A stretch of DNA of 6,894 nucleotides from Alphaproteobacteria bacterium (lineage in GTDB: Bacteria; Pseudomonadota; Alphaproteobacteria; Rhodobacterales; Rhodobacteraceae), in assembly GCA_024279075.1 (NCBI GenBank), contig JAJRRX010000136.1:1-6894 (forward strand), read 5' to 3'. The translations under genes and the position numbers were made by a program. The notes under the pieces were generated by a model, which was not told where the DNA came from, searched no databases, and saw only the letters and a program-made list of their open reading frames with translations. Positions within the stretch are counted from its first letter, which is position 1, and each line of letters starts with the position of its first letter. Shown here piece by piece: positions 1 through 5,638 of the stretch.

Positions 1-381
1 ATTGGAAGCGTAAATAATGCGGGCGCGGGAGGTGAGGCCAAACCACGCGCCCGCGCTATCGCGGTAAGGCGCGGGGATGTTGGCGTTGATGATATCGGAT
101 TGCACGGGCTGGGTTAGCCCTGCCTGCACCATGGCATCAAGGTTGGCGATATCGGTGGTCAGCACCACATCAGCAGGGGAGCGCCGGCCCTCGGCCCGCA
201 GCCGCTCGAGCATGCCCTTTTTCAGGAATACCACATTGGCCGCGATGCCGGTTTCAGCGGTAAACGCCTGCAAAATCGGGTCAATCAGCTCGGGTTGGCG
301 GGAGGAATAAATATTCACTTCCTGTGCAGAGGCCGTAACTGCGGCGGCGCTTAGCAAGGTGGCAAGGACAAGGTTTTTCAT
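1..381 (-). CDS. Fe(3+) ABC transporter substrate-binding protein, 5' part only (runs off the left edge)
   Basis: Reading leftward from an ATG at 381-379, the frame stays open for 127 codons to base 1, so the C-terminal part (probably well over half) is missing. Residues 1-19 form a Sec signal peptide: a Lys near the start, a hydrophobic core and an Ala-Ser-Ala cleavage site before Gln20. The mature N terminus reads EVNIYSSRQPELIDPILQAF, the typical opening of the FutA/FbpA/IdiA family of periplasmic ferric-iron binding proteins. It is followed by AETG, a LLKKG-type segment (FLKKGMLERL) and a PADVV-TTD block, also typical of the family. The protein would deliver Fe(3+) to an inner-membrane ABC permease, which is not in view. 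A ribosome site GGAG (minus strand, 390-393) lies 8 bases before the ATG. The gene follows mazG by 70 bases on the same strand but has its own promoter region with IscR-like boxes, which fits iron-regulated expression. The exact symbol (futA, fbpA or afuA) cannot be chosen from this fragment. Confidence 0.9.
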   Translation of the reverse strand, partial: MKNLVLATLLSAAAVTASAQEVNIYSSRQPELIDPILQAFTAETGIAANVVFLKKGMLERLRAEGRRSPADVVLTTDIANLDAMVQAGLTQPVQSDIINANIPAPYRDSAGAWFGLTSRARIIYASN

Positions 382-410
382 CGAGAAGGCTCCAGTTGTT
401 TGCTTGCCCT

Positions 411-439
411 GCTTAACCCGAGTAATTTACTCAAGTCAA
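411..439 (-). promoter_or_regulatory. Candidate promoter of the iron-binding-protein gene
   Basis: On the minus strand TTGACT (439-434) matches the sigma-70 -35 element in five of six bases. A 17-base spacer leads to TTAAGC (416-411), a poor -10. The spacer is occupied almost entirely by IscR-like box 1, so a repressor there would block RNA polymerase. The -35 match and its placement support the call; the weak -10 limits it. An alternative -10 within box 1 (TAAATT) is possible. Confidence 0.35.
414..438. promoter_or_regulatory. IscR-type (iron-responsive) operator, box 1
   Basis: The minus-strand core CTTGAGTAAATTACTCGGG (435-417) is a near-perfect palindrome centred on base 426. Compared with the E. 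coli IscR type 1 consensus (ATASYYGACTRWWWYAGTCRRSTAT), the central 13 bases differ only by the swap of C for G and G for C in the GACT/AGTC half-sites. An IscR-linked 'iron-Rhodo-box' of this general style has been described for Rhodobacterales iron genes, which I recall from the literature and have not checked. The box lies 33-57 bases upstream of the iron-binding-protein start codon and overlaps the best -35 candidate. Binding by IscR is an inference. Confidence 0.65.
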
Positions 440-463
440 TACCTGAGTAAATTATTTGGTAAT
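439..463. promoter_or_regulatory. IscR-type operator, box 2, overlapping the mazG stop codon
   Basis: The plus-strand core CCTGAGTAAATTATTTGGT (442-460) shares 15 of 19 bases with the minus-strand core of box 1, including the unbroken GAGTAAATTA. By my count it matches the E. coli IscR type 1 consensus at 20 of 25 positions. The centres of the two boxes are 25 bases apart, and the 25-base units abut exactly. The right half-site is weaker than in box 1. The mazG stop codon (454-452) lies inside it, so this half of the control region is also coding sequence. Confidence 0.5.
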
Positions 464-1267
464 TTTTCCCGCAACTTTGGCCGCATCCCAAAGCGCATCC
501 ATTTCCGCAAGGTTTGAGTCCTGTGGGGCTTTGCCTTTAGCCTTTAGGGCGGCCTCCACGGCGTTGAAACGGCGGGTGAATTTGGCATTTGCCTTGCGCA
601 AGGCCTCCTCTGGCTGCACCCCGAGGTGCCGCCCGAGATTGGCCATCACAAACAGCAAATCGCCAAACTCTTCTTCAATCTCTTTTTCGCTCAGGCGCTC
701 TTTGGCCTCCACCAACTCGGCTGATTCTTCCTTGATTTTATCCAGCACCTGCAAAGTTTCTGGCCAATCAAACCCAACGCGGGCCGCTCGGTTTTGCAGT
801 TTTAACGCGCGGGTCAGGGCCGGGAGATTGCCCGCAATACCATCCAGCACCGAGGCCGGCGCGCTGCGCTCCTTAGCCTTGATCGCCTCCCAATCCTTGA
901 GCTGCTGCGCCGCTGATTTATCGCGGTTCTCGTCGCCAAAAACATGGGGGTGCCGCGCGATCATTTTGTCCGAAATCGCCTGCACCACAGTGTCAAAATC
1001 AAACATCTCGGCCTCTTCGGCCATCTGGGCATGATAAATCGTGTTGAGCAACAGGTCGCCCAGTTCGCCGGGAAGCTCATCCCACGCCTGCCGCTCAATG
1101 GCGTCGGCGACCTCGTAAGCCTCCTCAACGGTAAAGGGCGCGATGCTGGCGAAATCCTGCTCAATGTCCCACGGGCAGCCCGTTTTAGGGTCGCGCAGGC
1201 GGCGCATAATTTCGAGCAGGCGCAGGATGCCATTGCTACGATCATAGATAATTTCGTCTGATGTCAT
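452..1267 (-). CDS. mazG: Nucleoside triphosphate pyrophosphohydrolase MazG
   Basis: This 271-residue protein is close to the 263 residues of E. coli MazG. It hydrolyses (d)NTPs to NMP and pyrophosphate in the cytoplasm, a house-cleaning role, and in some bacteria it also affects ppGpp levels. Two MazG domains are visible. The N-terminal one has CPWD (31-34), E48-E49-x-x-E52-x-x-D55 and E68/D71 in GELGDLLLN. The C-terminal one has E180-E181-x-x-E184 and E200/D203 in EEEFGDLLFV, so the acidic Mg2+ ligands are present in both repeats. The linker carries the conserved KMIARHPHVFGD block (101-112). The ATG overlaps the P450 stop codon as ATGA (1267-1264) and has no strong ribosome site of its own, which suggests translational coupling. 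It is the last gene of the five-gene run. Its stop codon lies within the iron-box region of the next gene, and no convincing terminator follows it. Confidence 0.96.
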   Translation of the reverse strand: MTSDEIIYDRSNGILRLLEIMRRLRDPKTGCPWDIEQDFASIAPFTVEEAYEVADAIERQAWDELPGELGDLLLNTIYHAQMAEEAEMFDFDTVVQAISDKMIARHPHVFGDENRDKSAAQQLKDWEAIKAKERSAPASVLDGIAGNLPALTRALKLQNRAARVGFDWPETLQVLDKIKEESAELVEAKERLSEKEIEEEFGDLLFVMANLGRHLGVQPEEALRKANAKFTRRFNAVEAALKAKGKAPQDSNLAEMDALWDAAKVAGKITK

Positions 1268-2436
1268 CGGGTTACCATAAGGCGTTCTAGCCCGTGGAAG
1301 TGGTAGCGGTCAGCATAGATAGGTTTTTCAGATAGCGCCAAATCAGGGCAGGCCTCCAACAGTATCGGCATAGAATTCACCATTTCCATCCGTGCCAAGG
1401 GCGCGCCAATGCAGAAGTGTAGGCCAGCGCCAAAGGCAAGCTGTTTGTTATTGGCGCGCGCGGGGTTAAAGGCCGATGGGGCTTCAAAAACCGCTGAGTC
1501 GCGGTTGGCCGCCGCAAGCAAAAGCCCAACCTGCTCGCCGCGTTTAAAGGTGTGGCCTGCCACCGTTACCGCCTCCCGCGCGTAGCGGGTAAACATGTGC
1601 AGGGGCGGGTCGAAGCGGATGGTTTCTTCGATAATATTCAGGTTTTGTTTTTCATCTGTGCCAAAGCGAACGCCGGTTTCCAGCAGGGTTTTTATGCCGT
1701 TGGCAATGCCGTGTACCGTGGCTTCATGGCCTGCGTTTAGTAAAAGAATACAGGTGGTTATCAGCTCATCTTCTGTCAGCTTTTCCCCCTCGTCCCGCGC
1801 GGCGATCAGCTCTGAAATCAAGTCTTCTTTCGGGGCTTTTCGGCGCTCTGCGACAAAGCTGCGGATGTAATCCATAAAGGCGACGGTTGCGGCCTCGGTC
1901 CGGTCTTCCAGCGCTTTATCTCGGCGGGCTTGGTAAATTGCTACCATATCGTGTGACCAGCTCAGAAGCTGCGGGGCCATGTCTTCTGGCACCCCAAGCA
2001 GGCGGCAAATTACGGTTACGGGAATCACTTGCGCAAAGTTTGGTAAAAGGTCAAACGGGCCATCAGGGAAGGCTGCCACCAAATCGTGGCTTAGCGCCCG
2101 CACCTGCGGGGCCATTTTCGAAATCCTGCGGGTCGTAAAAGCCTTGGTGAGCAAGCTGCGAATGCGGGTGTGGTTAGGTGGCTCAATGCCCAGAATCGAC
2201 CGGCTTTCAAAGGCATAAAACTCTTGCAAATGTGCGGGCACTTCGGGCGCTAAATCATCTGGCAATTCAGAGGCAAACCGGCGGTCACGTAACAAATCGT
2301 TGACCACCCCGTGCTGTGCTGAACACAAATAACCGTAATCTTCCCAAAGGAATAGCGGCCCTTTTTCGCGCATACCGTCATAAGCAGGGTAGGGGTTTTG
2401 CACAAAAGTCTCATCCAGCGGTGATTGCGCAATCAT
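1264..2436 (-). CDS. Cytochrome P450, soluble bacterial class I type
   Basis: This 390-residue protein is of typical bacterial P450 length and has no membrane anchor. The family uses haem, O2 and electrons from a ferredoxin/reductase pair to oxygenate a substrate. Landmarks in order are PPNHTRIR (86-93, helix C region), LLLNAGHEAT (231-240, I helix), ExxR at E271-R274, and the haem loop FGAGLHFCIG (335-344) with Cys342 as the thiolate ligand, followed by APLARME. The I-helix acid (Glu238) is present, but Ala239 stands where most P450s have the oxygen-activating Thr; Thr240 follows. GGAG lies 8 bases before the ATG. The start overlaps the upstream stop codon as ATGA (2436-2433), and the 3' end overlaps mazG in the same way. 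No redox partner is encoded in the window. The substrate is unknown; the family assignment itself is secure. Confidence 0.95.
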   Translation of the reverse strand: MIAQSPLDETFVQNPYPAYDGMREKGPLFLWEDYGYLCSAQHGVVNDLLRDRRFASELPDDLAPEVPAHLQEFYAFESRSILGIEPPNHTRIRSLLTKAFTTRRISKMAPQVRALSHDLVAAFPDGPFDLLPNFAQVIPVTVICRLLGVPEDMAPQLLSWSHDMVAIYQARRDKALEDRTEAATVAFMDYIRSFVAERRKAPKEDLISELIAARDEGEKLTEDELITTCILLLNAGHEATVHGIANGIKTLLETGVRFGTDEKQNLNIIEETIRFDPPLHMFTRYAREAVTVAGHTFKRGEQVGLLLAAANRDSAVFEAPSAFNPARANNKQLAFGAGLHFCIGAPLARMEMVNSMPILLEACPDLALSEKPIYADRYHFHGLERLMVTR

Positions 2437-3578
2437 GCCGTGCGCTCCAGCGCCTGCGCGAGATCGGCGATCAGGTCATCCACGGCTTCAATGCCGATGC
2501 TTAGGCGCAGCAGATTTTCAGGGATGCCACGGCCCGCGCCTGCCACGGTGCGGCGGTGCTCGATCAGGCTTTCGACGCCGCCTAAAGAAGTGGCGGGGAT
2601 GAACACTTGGCAGGCTTTTGCTACGTTCAGCGCGCGGCCCTCAGCGCCGTTCAAAAGCAGAGACATCATGCCACCAAAGCCGCCCTGCATTTGCTGCTTG
2701 GCGACCTCAAAGCCCGCATGGCTGGGTAGGCCCGGATACATAACCTGCGCCACGGCGGGGTGGCTCTCAAAATGGCGGGCAAAGGTGAGGGCGTTTTCAC
2801 TGGCTTGCTTATAGCGCACAAAAAGTGTGCGTAATCCTCGGATCAGCAGCCATGCCTCAAACCCCGGCAAAACCGTGCCTTGAAAGCTGCGCACGCTGCG
2901 GATTTCATCCCAGATATCAAGGCCTTGGCGCGCGGTCAGCACGCCCGCTGTCAGGTCTGAGTGGCCGTTGAGGTATTTGGTGGCGGAGTGAAACGAGATA
3001 TCAGCCCCCAGCGCCAAGGGTTGGGTGGTGCAGGGCGGGGCGGCGGTGCTGTCACACATCAAAATCGCCCCTGCGGCATGGGCGATTTTTGCGGCGGCGG
3101 CAATATCGGTGATCGCCCAGTTGCCATTTGCCGGTGTTTCTATCCAGACCAGCTTGGTTTTTCCGGGCTGTATGGCCGCTTCGAGCGCCGCCAAATCACC
3201 CTCTTCAAAGCTGCTAAACCCGATCACCCCGCGCGCCGCCTGCCGGTTTAGCCAGTCAAGCCCGACATGATACATCATGGATTGCGCCACCACATGTGCG
3301 CCCATCGGCAGGGCCTCTACCACCGCCACAGTGGCCGACATGCCCGAATTGAACAGCAGCGATTCGCCGCCTTCAAGTGCGCCGATTATCTGCTCGCATT
3401 GCGTCGTGGTGGGCGAGCCGTAGCGGCTATAGACAAACCCGTCACGCTTCTCGTAGCTTTCATCACGCGCGAAGGTCGAGGCGCTGTGCATGGCGGGCAC
3501 CACAGCGCCGCTTTCACGGTCCAGCATATGCAACGCCTGTGCGGCTTTGGTTTGCGGCGACAGGGTGTTGCGTTTCAT
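2433..3578 (-). CDS. PLP-dependent trans-sulfuration enzyme, cystathionine gamma-synthase family (atypical)
   Basis: This 381-residue cytoplasmic protein is the usual length for the Cys/Met-metabolism PLP family (MetB, MetC, MetZ, MegL). Visible family landmarks are YSRYGSPT (50-57), NSGMSAT (77-83), Asp176 in CDSTAAPP (PLP pyridine contact), SATKYLNGHSD (198-208) with Lys201 as the Schiff-base lysine, SLGGVESL (331-338), and Arg358 in LLRLSIGIE (substrate carboxylate). Several loops differ from typical members. The YGGT/S loop is replaced by MYHVGLDWL (102-110), the usual SNP after ETP is ANGN (150-153), and the usual DNT is DST. The family is therefore clear, but synthase, lyase or sulfhydrylase activity on a particular substrate cannot be named; metB-like is the nearest label. 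The ATG follows the gpt TAA with no gap, and the stop overlaps the P450 start. PdxH, encoded across the divergent promoter, supplies the cofactor. Confidence 0.88.
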   Translation of the reverse strand: MKRNTLSPQTKAAQALHMLDRESGAVVPAMHSASTFARDESYEKRDGFVYSRYGSPTTTQCEQIIGALEGGESLLFNSGMSATVAVVEALPMGAHVVAQSMMYHVGLDWLNRQAARGVIGFSSFEEGDLAALEAAIQPGKTKLVWIETPANGNWAITDIAAAAKIAHAAGAILMCDSTAAPPCTTQPLALGADISFHSATKYLNGHSDLTAGVLTARQGLDIWDEIRSVRSFQGTVLPGFEAWLLIRGLRTLFVRYKQASENALTFARHFESHPAVAQVMYPGLPSHAGFEVAKQQMQGGFGGMMSLLLNGAEGRALNVAKACQVFIPATSLGGVESLIEHRRTVAGAGRGIPENLLRLSIGIEAVDDLIADLAQALERTA

Positions 3579-4082
3579 TTAGTCATTACCCCGATACGGC
3601 TCTACATATTGCAGCGCCATGTCCCACGGGAAGAAGATCCACGTATCTTGGCTGACTTCGGTGATAAATGTATTCACCATCGGGCGACCCTTTGGCTTGG
3701 CGTAAACCGTGGCAATATGGGCCTTGGGATAGCGGGATTTAACCACTTCAAGGGTTTTGCCGGTGTCTACAAGGTCATCAATAATCAAAACCCCTTCACC
3801 GTCACCAATGATGTCGGCATCGGGGGCTTCTACCACCACCGCTTCGGATTGCTCTTGGTGGTCATAGCTTTTAATGCTGATGGTATCGACGGTGCGGATA
3901 TCAAGTTCGCGGGCGATGATCATCGCGGGGGCCATGCCGCCACGGGTGATCGCGACAACGGCCTTCCATGCGCCGCCCTCCGGCCCCATTTTCTCCAGCC
4001 GCCATGCCAGCGCGCGGCTGTCTCGGTGGATCTGGTCCCAGCTAATATGGAAGCCTTTTTCGTGGGGGAGGCGCTCTGTCAT
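3579..4082 (-). CDS. gpt: Xanthine phosphoribosyltransferase
   Basis: This 167-residue type I phosphoribosyltransferase converts xanthine, and usually guanine, with PRPP to XMP or GMP in purine salvage. The PRPP-binding signature is VLIIDDLVDTGKT (98-110), with Asp102-Asp103 and the TGKT phosphate loop. ITRGGM (45-50) forms the pyrophosphate-binding loop. The C-terminal TWIFFPWD (147-154) is the base-binding and hood region typical of Gpt-type XPRT, where the tryptophan stacks on the purine. It is slightly longer than E. coli Gpt (152 residues), mainly at the N terminus. AGGA lies 8 bases before the ATG. The ATG overlaps the fabI stop codon as ATGA (4082-4079), and the TAA directly abuts the next ATG. 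Hypoxanthine phosphoribosyltransferase is the main alternative, but the C-terminal motif favours Gpt. Confidence 0.94.
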   Translation of the reverse strand: MTERLPHEKGFHISWDQIHRDSRALAWRLEKMGPEGGAWKAVVAITRGGMAPAMIIARELDIRTVDTISIKSYDHQEQSEAVVVEAPDADIIGDGEGVLIIDDLVDTGKTLEVVKSRYPKAHIATVYAKPKGRPMVNTFITEVSQDTWIFFPWDMALQYVEPYRGND

Positions 4083-4900
4083 GGTTTTCGTCCTGTTGCT
4101 ACGTCAATATCCGGTGCATCTTCGGCCTTCATGCCGACAATATGATAACCACTATCTACATGGTGGTTTTCGCCGGTTACGCCGCTGGAAAGATCGCTGA
4201 GCAGATACATGCCGGCTTTGCCCACGTCGTCTGTCGTTACGTTGCGGCGCAGAGGAGAATTCAGCTCATTCCATTTAAGGATGTAGCGGAAATCACCGAT
4301 TCCCGAGGCGGCGAGGGTTTTGATAGGGCCAGCCGAGAGCGCGTTGACTCGGATATTCTTGGGGCCAAGGTCCATCGCCATATAGCGCACCGAGGCCTCA
4401 AGAGCCGCCTTGGCAACCCCCATGACATTATAATGCGGCATCACCCGCTCGGCACCATAATAGGTGAGGGTGAGCATTGAGCCACCGTCGGGCATCATCT
4501 TTTCAGCCCGTTGGGCCACGGCGGTGAAGGAGTAAACCGAGATGTCCATGGTCATTTTGAAATTGGCGGCGGAGGTGTCAACGTAACGCCCGCGCAGCTC
4601 TGATTTATCAGAAAAACCAATGGCATGGACGAGAAAGTCAATCTTGCCCCACTTGGCTTCAATCTCGGCAAAGGTCGCGTCTATCGAGGCCTCGTCGGTT
4701 ACATCGCAAGGCAGCACAATTTCCGAACCGATGGATTCGGCCAGCGGCTTAACCCGCTTGCCAAGTGCGTCTCCTTGATAGGTAAAGGCCAGCTCGGCCC
4801 CTTGCTCATGGCACATGCGGGCAATGCCCCAAGCAATGGATTTATTGTTCGCTACACCCATAATAAGGCCGCGTTTACCGCTCATCAGTCCCGAGGTCAT
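4079..4900 (-). CDS. fabI: Enoyl-[acyl-carrier-protein] reductase (NADH), FabI
   Basis: This 273-residue short-chain dehydrogenase fold performs the last step of each fatty-acid elongation cycle, reducing enoyl-ACP with NADH in the cytoplasm. FabI-specific landmarks are the divergent nucleotide loop GVANNKSIAWGIA (15-27), CDVTD (65-69), VHAIGFSDK (91-99), and the catalytic set Tyr147, Tyr157 and Lys164 with Tyr-x6-Lys spacing (HYNVMGVAK). These correspond to Tyr146, Tyr156 and Lys163 in E. coli. SAGPIKTLAASGI (189-201) is the mobile substrate loop. The ATG at 4900 is preferred over the in-frame Met6 because AGGG lies about 8 bases before it. It heads the five-gene minus-strand run and diverges from pdxH across about 126 bases. 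fabI is often essential when no other enoyl reductase is present, so the whole operon may be expressed constitutively; this last point is inference. Confidence 0.97.
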   Translation of the reverse strand: MTSGLMSGKRGLIMGVANNKSIAWGIARMCHEQGAELAFTYQGDALGKRVKPLAESIGSEIVLPCDVTDEASIDATFAEIEAKWGKIDFLVHAIGFSDKSELRGRYVDTSAANFKMTMDISVYSFTAVAQRAEKMMPDGGSMLTLTYYGAERVMPHYNVMGVAKAALEASVRYMAMDLGPKNIRVNALSAGPIKTLAASGIGDFRYILKWNELNSPLRRNVTTDDVGKAGMYLLSDLSSGVTGENHHVDSGYHIVGMKAEDAPDIDVATGRKP

Positions 4901-4928
4901 TCAATCACCCTTTTGTTATCGTTTCTTT

Positions 4929-4957
4929 GCTTTACGCCAAAGTTGCGCACCATTCAA
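4929..4957 (-). promoter_or_regulatory. Candidate promoter of the fabI operon
   Basis: On the minus strand TTGAAT (4957-4952) is followed by a 17-base spacer and TAAAGC (4934-4929), leaving a leader of roughly 20-25 bases before the fabI ATG. The -35 is fair and the -10 weak. The -35 lies inside the palindrome CCATTCaaGAATGG (4950-4963), which would make it repressible. Confidence 0.3.
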
Positions 4958-4963
4958 GAATGG
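4950..4963. repeat. Inverted repeat CCATTC-AA-GAATGG in the fabI/pdxH divergent promoter region
   Basis: Two perfect 6-base arms are separated by AA. The element sits near the middle of the 126-base divergent intergenic region and covers the candidate fabI -35. Its form and place suit an operator for a dimeric regulator, but I cannot name one. A palindrome of this size can also arise by chance. Confidence 0.4.
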
Positions 4964-4972
4964 AAACACCGG

Positions 4973-5001
4973 TGGATTGCTGCTTTCGCCTAGGCTAAAG
5001 T
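4973..5001 (+). promoter_or_regulatory. Candidate promoter of pdxH
   Basis: TGGATT (4973-4978) and TAAAGT (4996-5001) are separated by 17 bases and lie about 26 bases upstream of the pdxH ATG. Both hexamers are weak matches to the sigma-70 consensus. The spacer contains the 8-base palindrome GCCTAGGC (4988-4995). The call rests mostly on position. Confidence 0.22.
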
Positions 5002-5026
5002 TTACGAGAATCAGGGGGGTGTGGCC

Positions 5027-5638
5027 ATGGGCAATGCAAAACGAAAAGGCATTTTTGCCGGAGAGGACCCCTTTGCTTTGGCGCAAAGTTGGCTAGAAGA
5101 GGCAATAAATTCCGAACCAAATGATCCGAATGCCGTAGCGCTTTCCACCGTAGATGCCAGCGGCATGCCCAATACCCGCATGGTGCTGCTAAAAGAAATA
5201 GAGCCCGATGCTTTTATGTTTTACACCAATTACGGCAGTGTCAAAGCGCAGGAATTGGACAGCGCCGGCAAGGCCGCCTTTGTGATGCATTGGAAAAGCC
5301 TGCGGCGGCAAATCAGGGTGCGCGGGCTGGTGAGCCGCGAAGATGGCCCGCAGGCCGACGCCTATTATAATAGCCGCTCGCTGCAAAGCCGGCTCGGGGC
5401 GTGGGCCTCTGATCAGTCAAAACCGCTCGAATCACGCGCGGCATTGCTGGCCAAAGTTGCCAAGATTACAGCGGCAAAAGGGGTGAATCCGGCGCGGCCA
5501 CCTTATTGGGGCGGATACCGCATTAAGCCCCTGGAAATTGAATTTTGGGCCGACGGAGCGTATCGCTTGCACGATAGATTCAAATGGCATAGGGTTGATT
5601 TAACAGAGGATTGGTGTGTTGATCGCCTTAATCCGTAG
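5027..5638 (+). CDS. pdxH: Pyridoxamine/pyridoxine 5'-phosphate oxidase
   Basis: This 203-residue FMN enzyme oxidises PNP or PMP to pyridoxal 5'-phosphate, the last step of PLP synthesis and salvage, in the cytoplasm. Family landmarks are ARMVLLK-like TRMVLLKE (50-57), FYTNYGSVKAQEL (65-77), WKSLRRQIRVRG (89-100, FMN and substrate contacts), SLQSRLGAWASDQS (118-131), PYWGGYRIKP (159-168), IEFWADG (171-177), RLHDR (180-184) and the C-terminal RLNP. A GTG at 5021 opens the same frame two codons earlier. The G-rich ribosome site at 5014-5019 leaves only one base before that GTG but 7 bases before the ATG at 5027, so the ATG is chosen. The gene diverges from fabI. A weak 5-base stem (5624-5641) spans its stop codon without a U run, so termination before the next gene is not clear. 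Confidence 0.96.
   Translation: MGNAKRKGIFAGEDPFALAQSWLEEAINSEPNDPNAVALSTVDASGMPNTRMVLLKEIEPDAFMFYTNYGSVKAQELDSAGKAAFVMHWKSLRRQIRVRGLVSREDGPQADAYYNSRSLQSRLGAWASDQSKPLESRAALLAKVAKITAAKGVNPARPPYWGGYRIKPLEIEFWADGAYRLHDRFKWHRVDLTEDWCVDRLNP

Larger units (their letters stand above)
452..4900 (-). other. Probable five-gene operon fabI-gpt-(PLP enzyme)-P450-mazG
   Basis: All five genes point the same way. The junctions are ATGA at 4082-4079, TAA directly followed by ATG at 3581-3576, ATGA at 2436-2433 and ATGA at 1267-1264. No intergenic base is left over, so no internal promoter or terminator fits outside coding sequence. Stop-start overlaps of this kind usually indicate co-transcription and translational coupling. 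A single promoter upstream of fabI is the simplest reading. Confidence 0.85.

Noticed and set aside
77..310. A 77-codon plus-strand open frame near the left edge
   Set aside because: It lies antisense to the iron-binding-protein gene, which has a signal peptide, family motifs and a ribosome site.
423..454. The 11-base inverted repeat as an intrinsic terminator of mazG
   Set aside because: The stem is AT-rich, no T run follows on the minus strand, and the stop codon is inside it. The operator reading explains the symmetry better.
456..1034. A 192-codon plus-strand open frame opposite mazG
   Set aside because: It is antisense to a complete MazG with both metal-binding motifs. The product is Ser/Ala/Arg-rich and recognisable as nothing.
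3267..4145. A 292-codon plus-strand open frame opposite the PLP enzyme, gpt and the 3' end of fabI
   Set aside because: It lies wholly antisense to three genes with clear family motifs, crosses two gene boundaries, and its low-complexity His/Gly/Arg-rich product shows no recognisable domain. It is a shadow of codon bias.
5021..5026. GTG at 5021 as the pdxH start
   Set aside because: The G-rich ribosome site ends one base before it, which is too close. The ATG at 5027 has a normal 7-base spacing.
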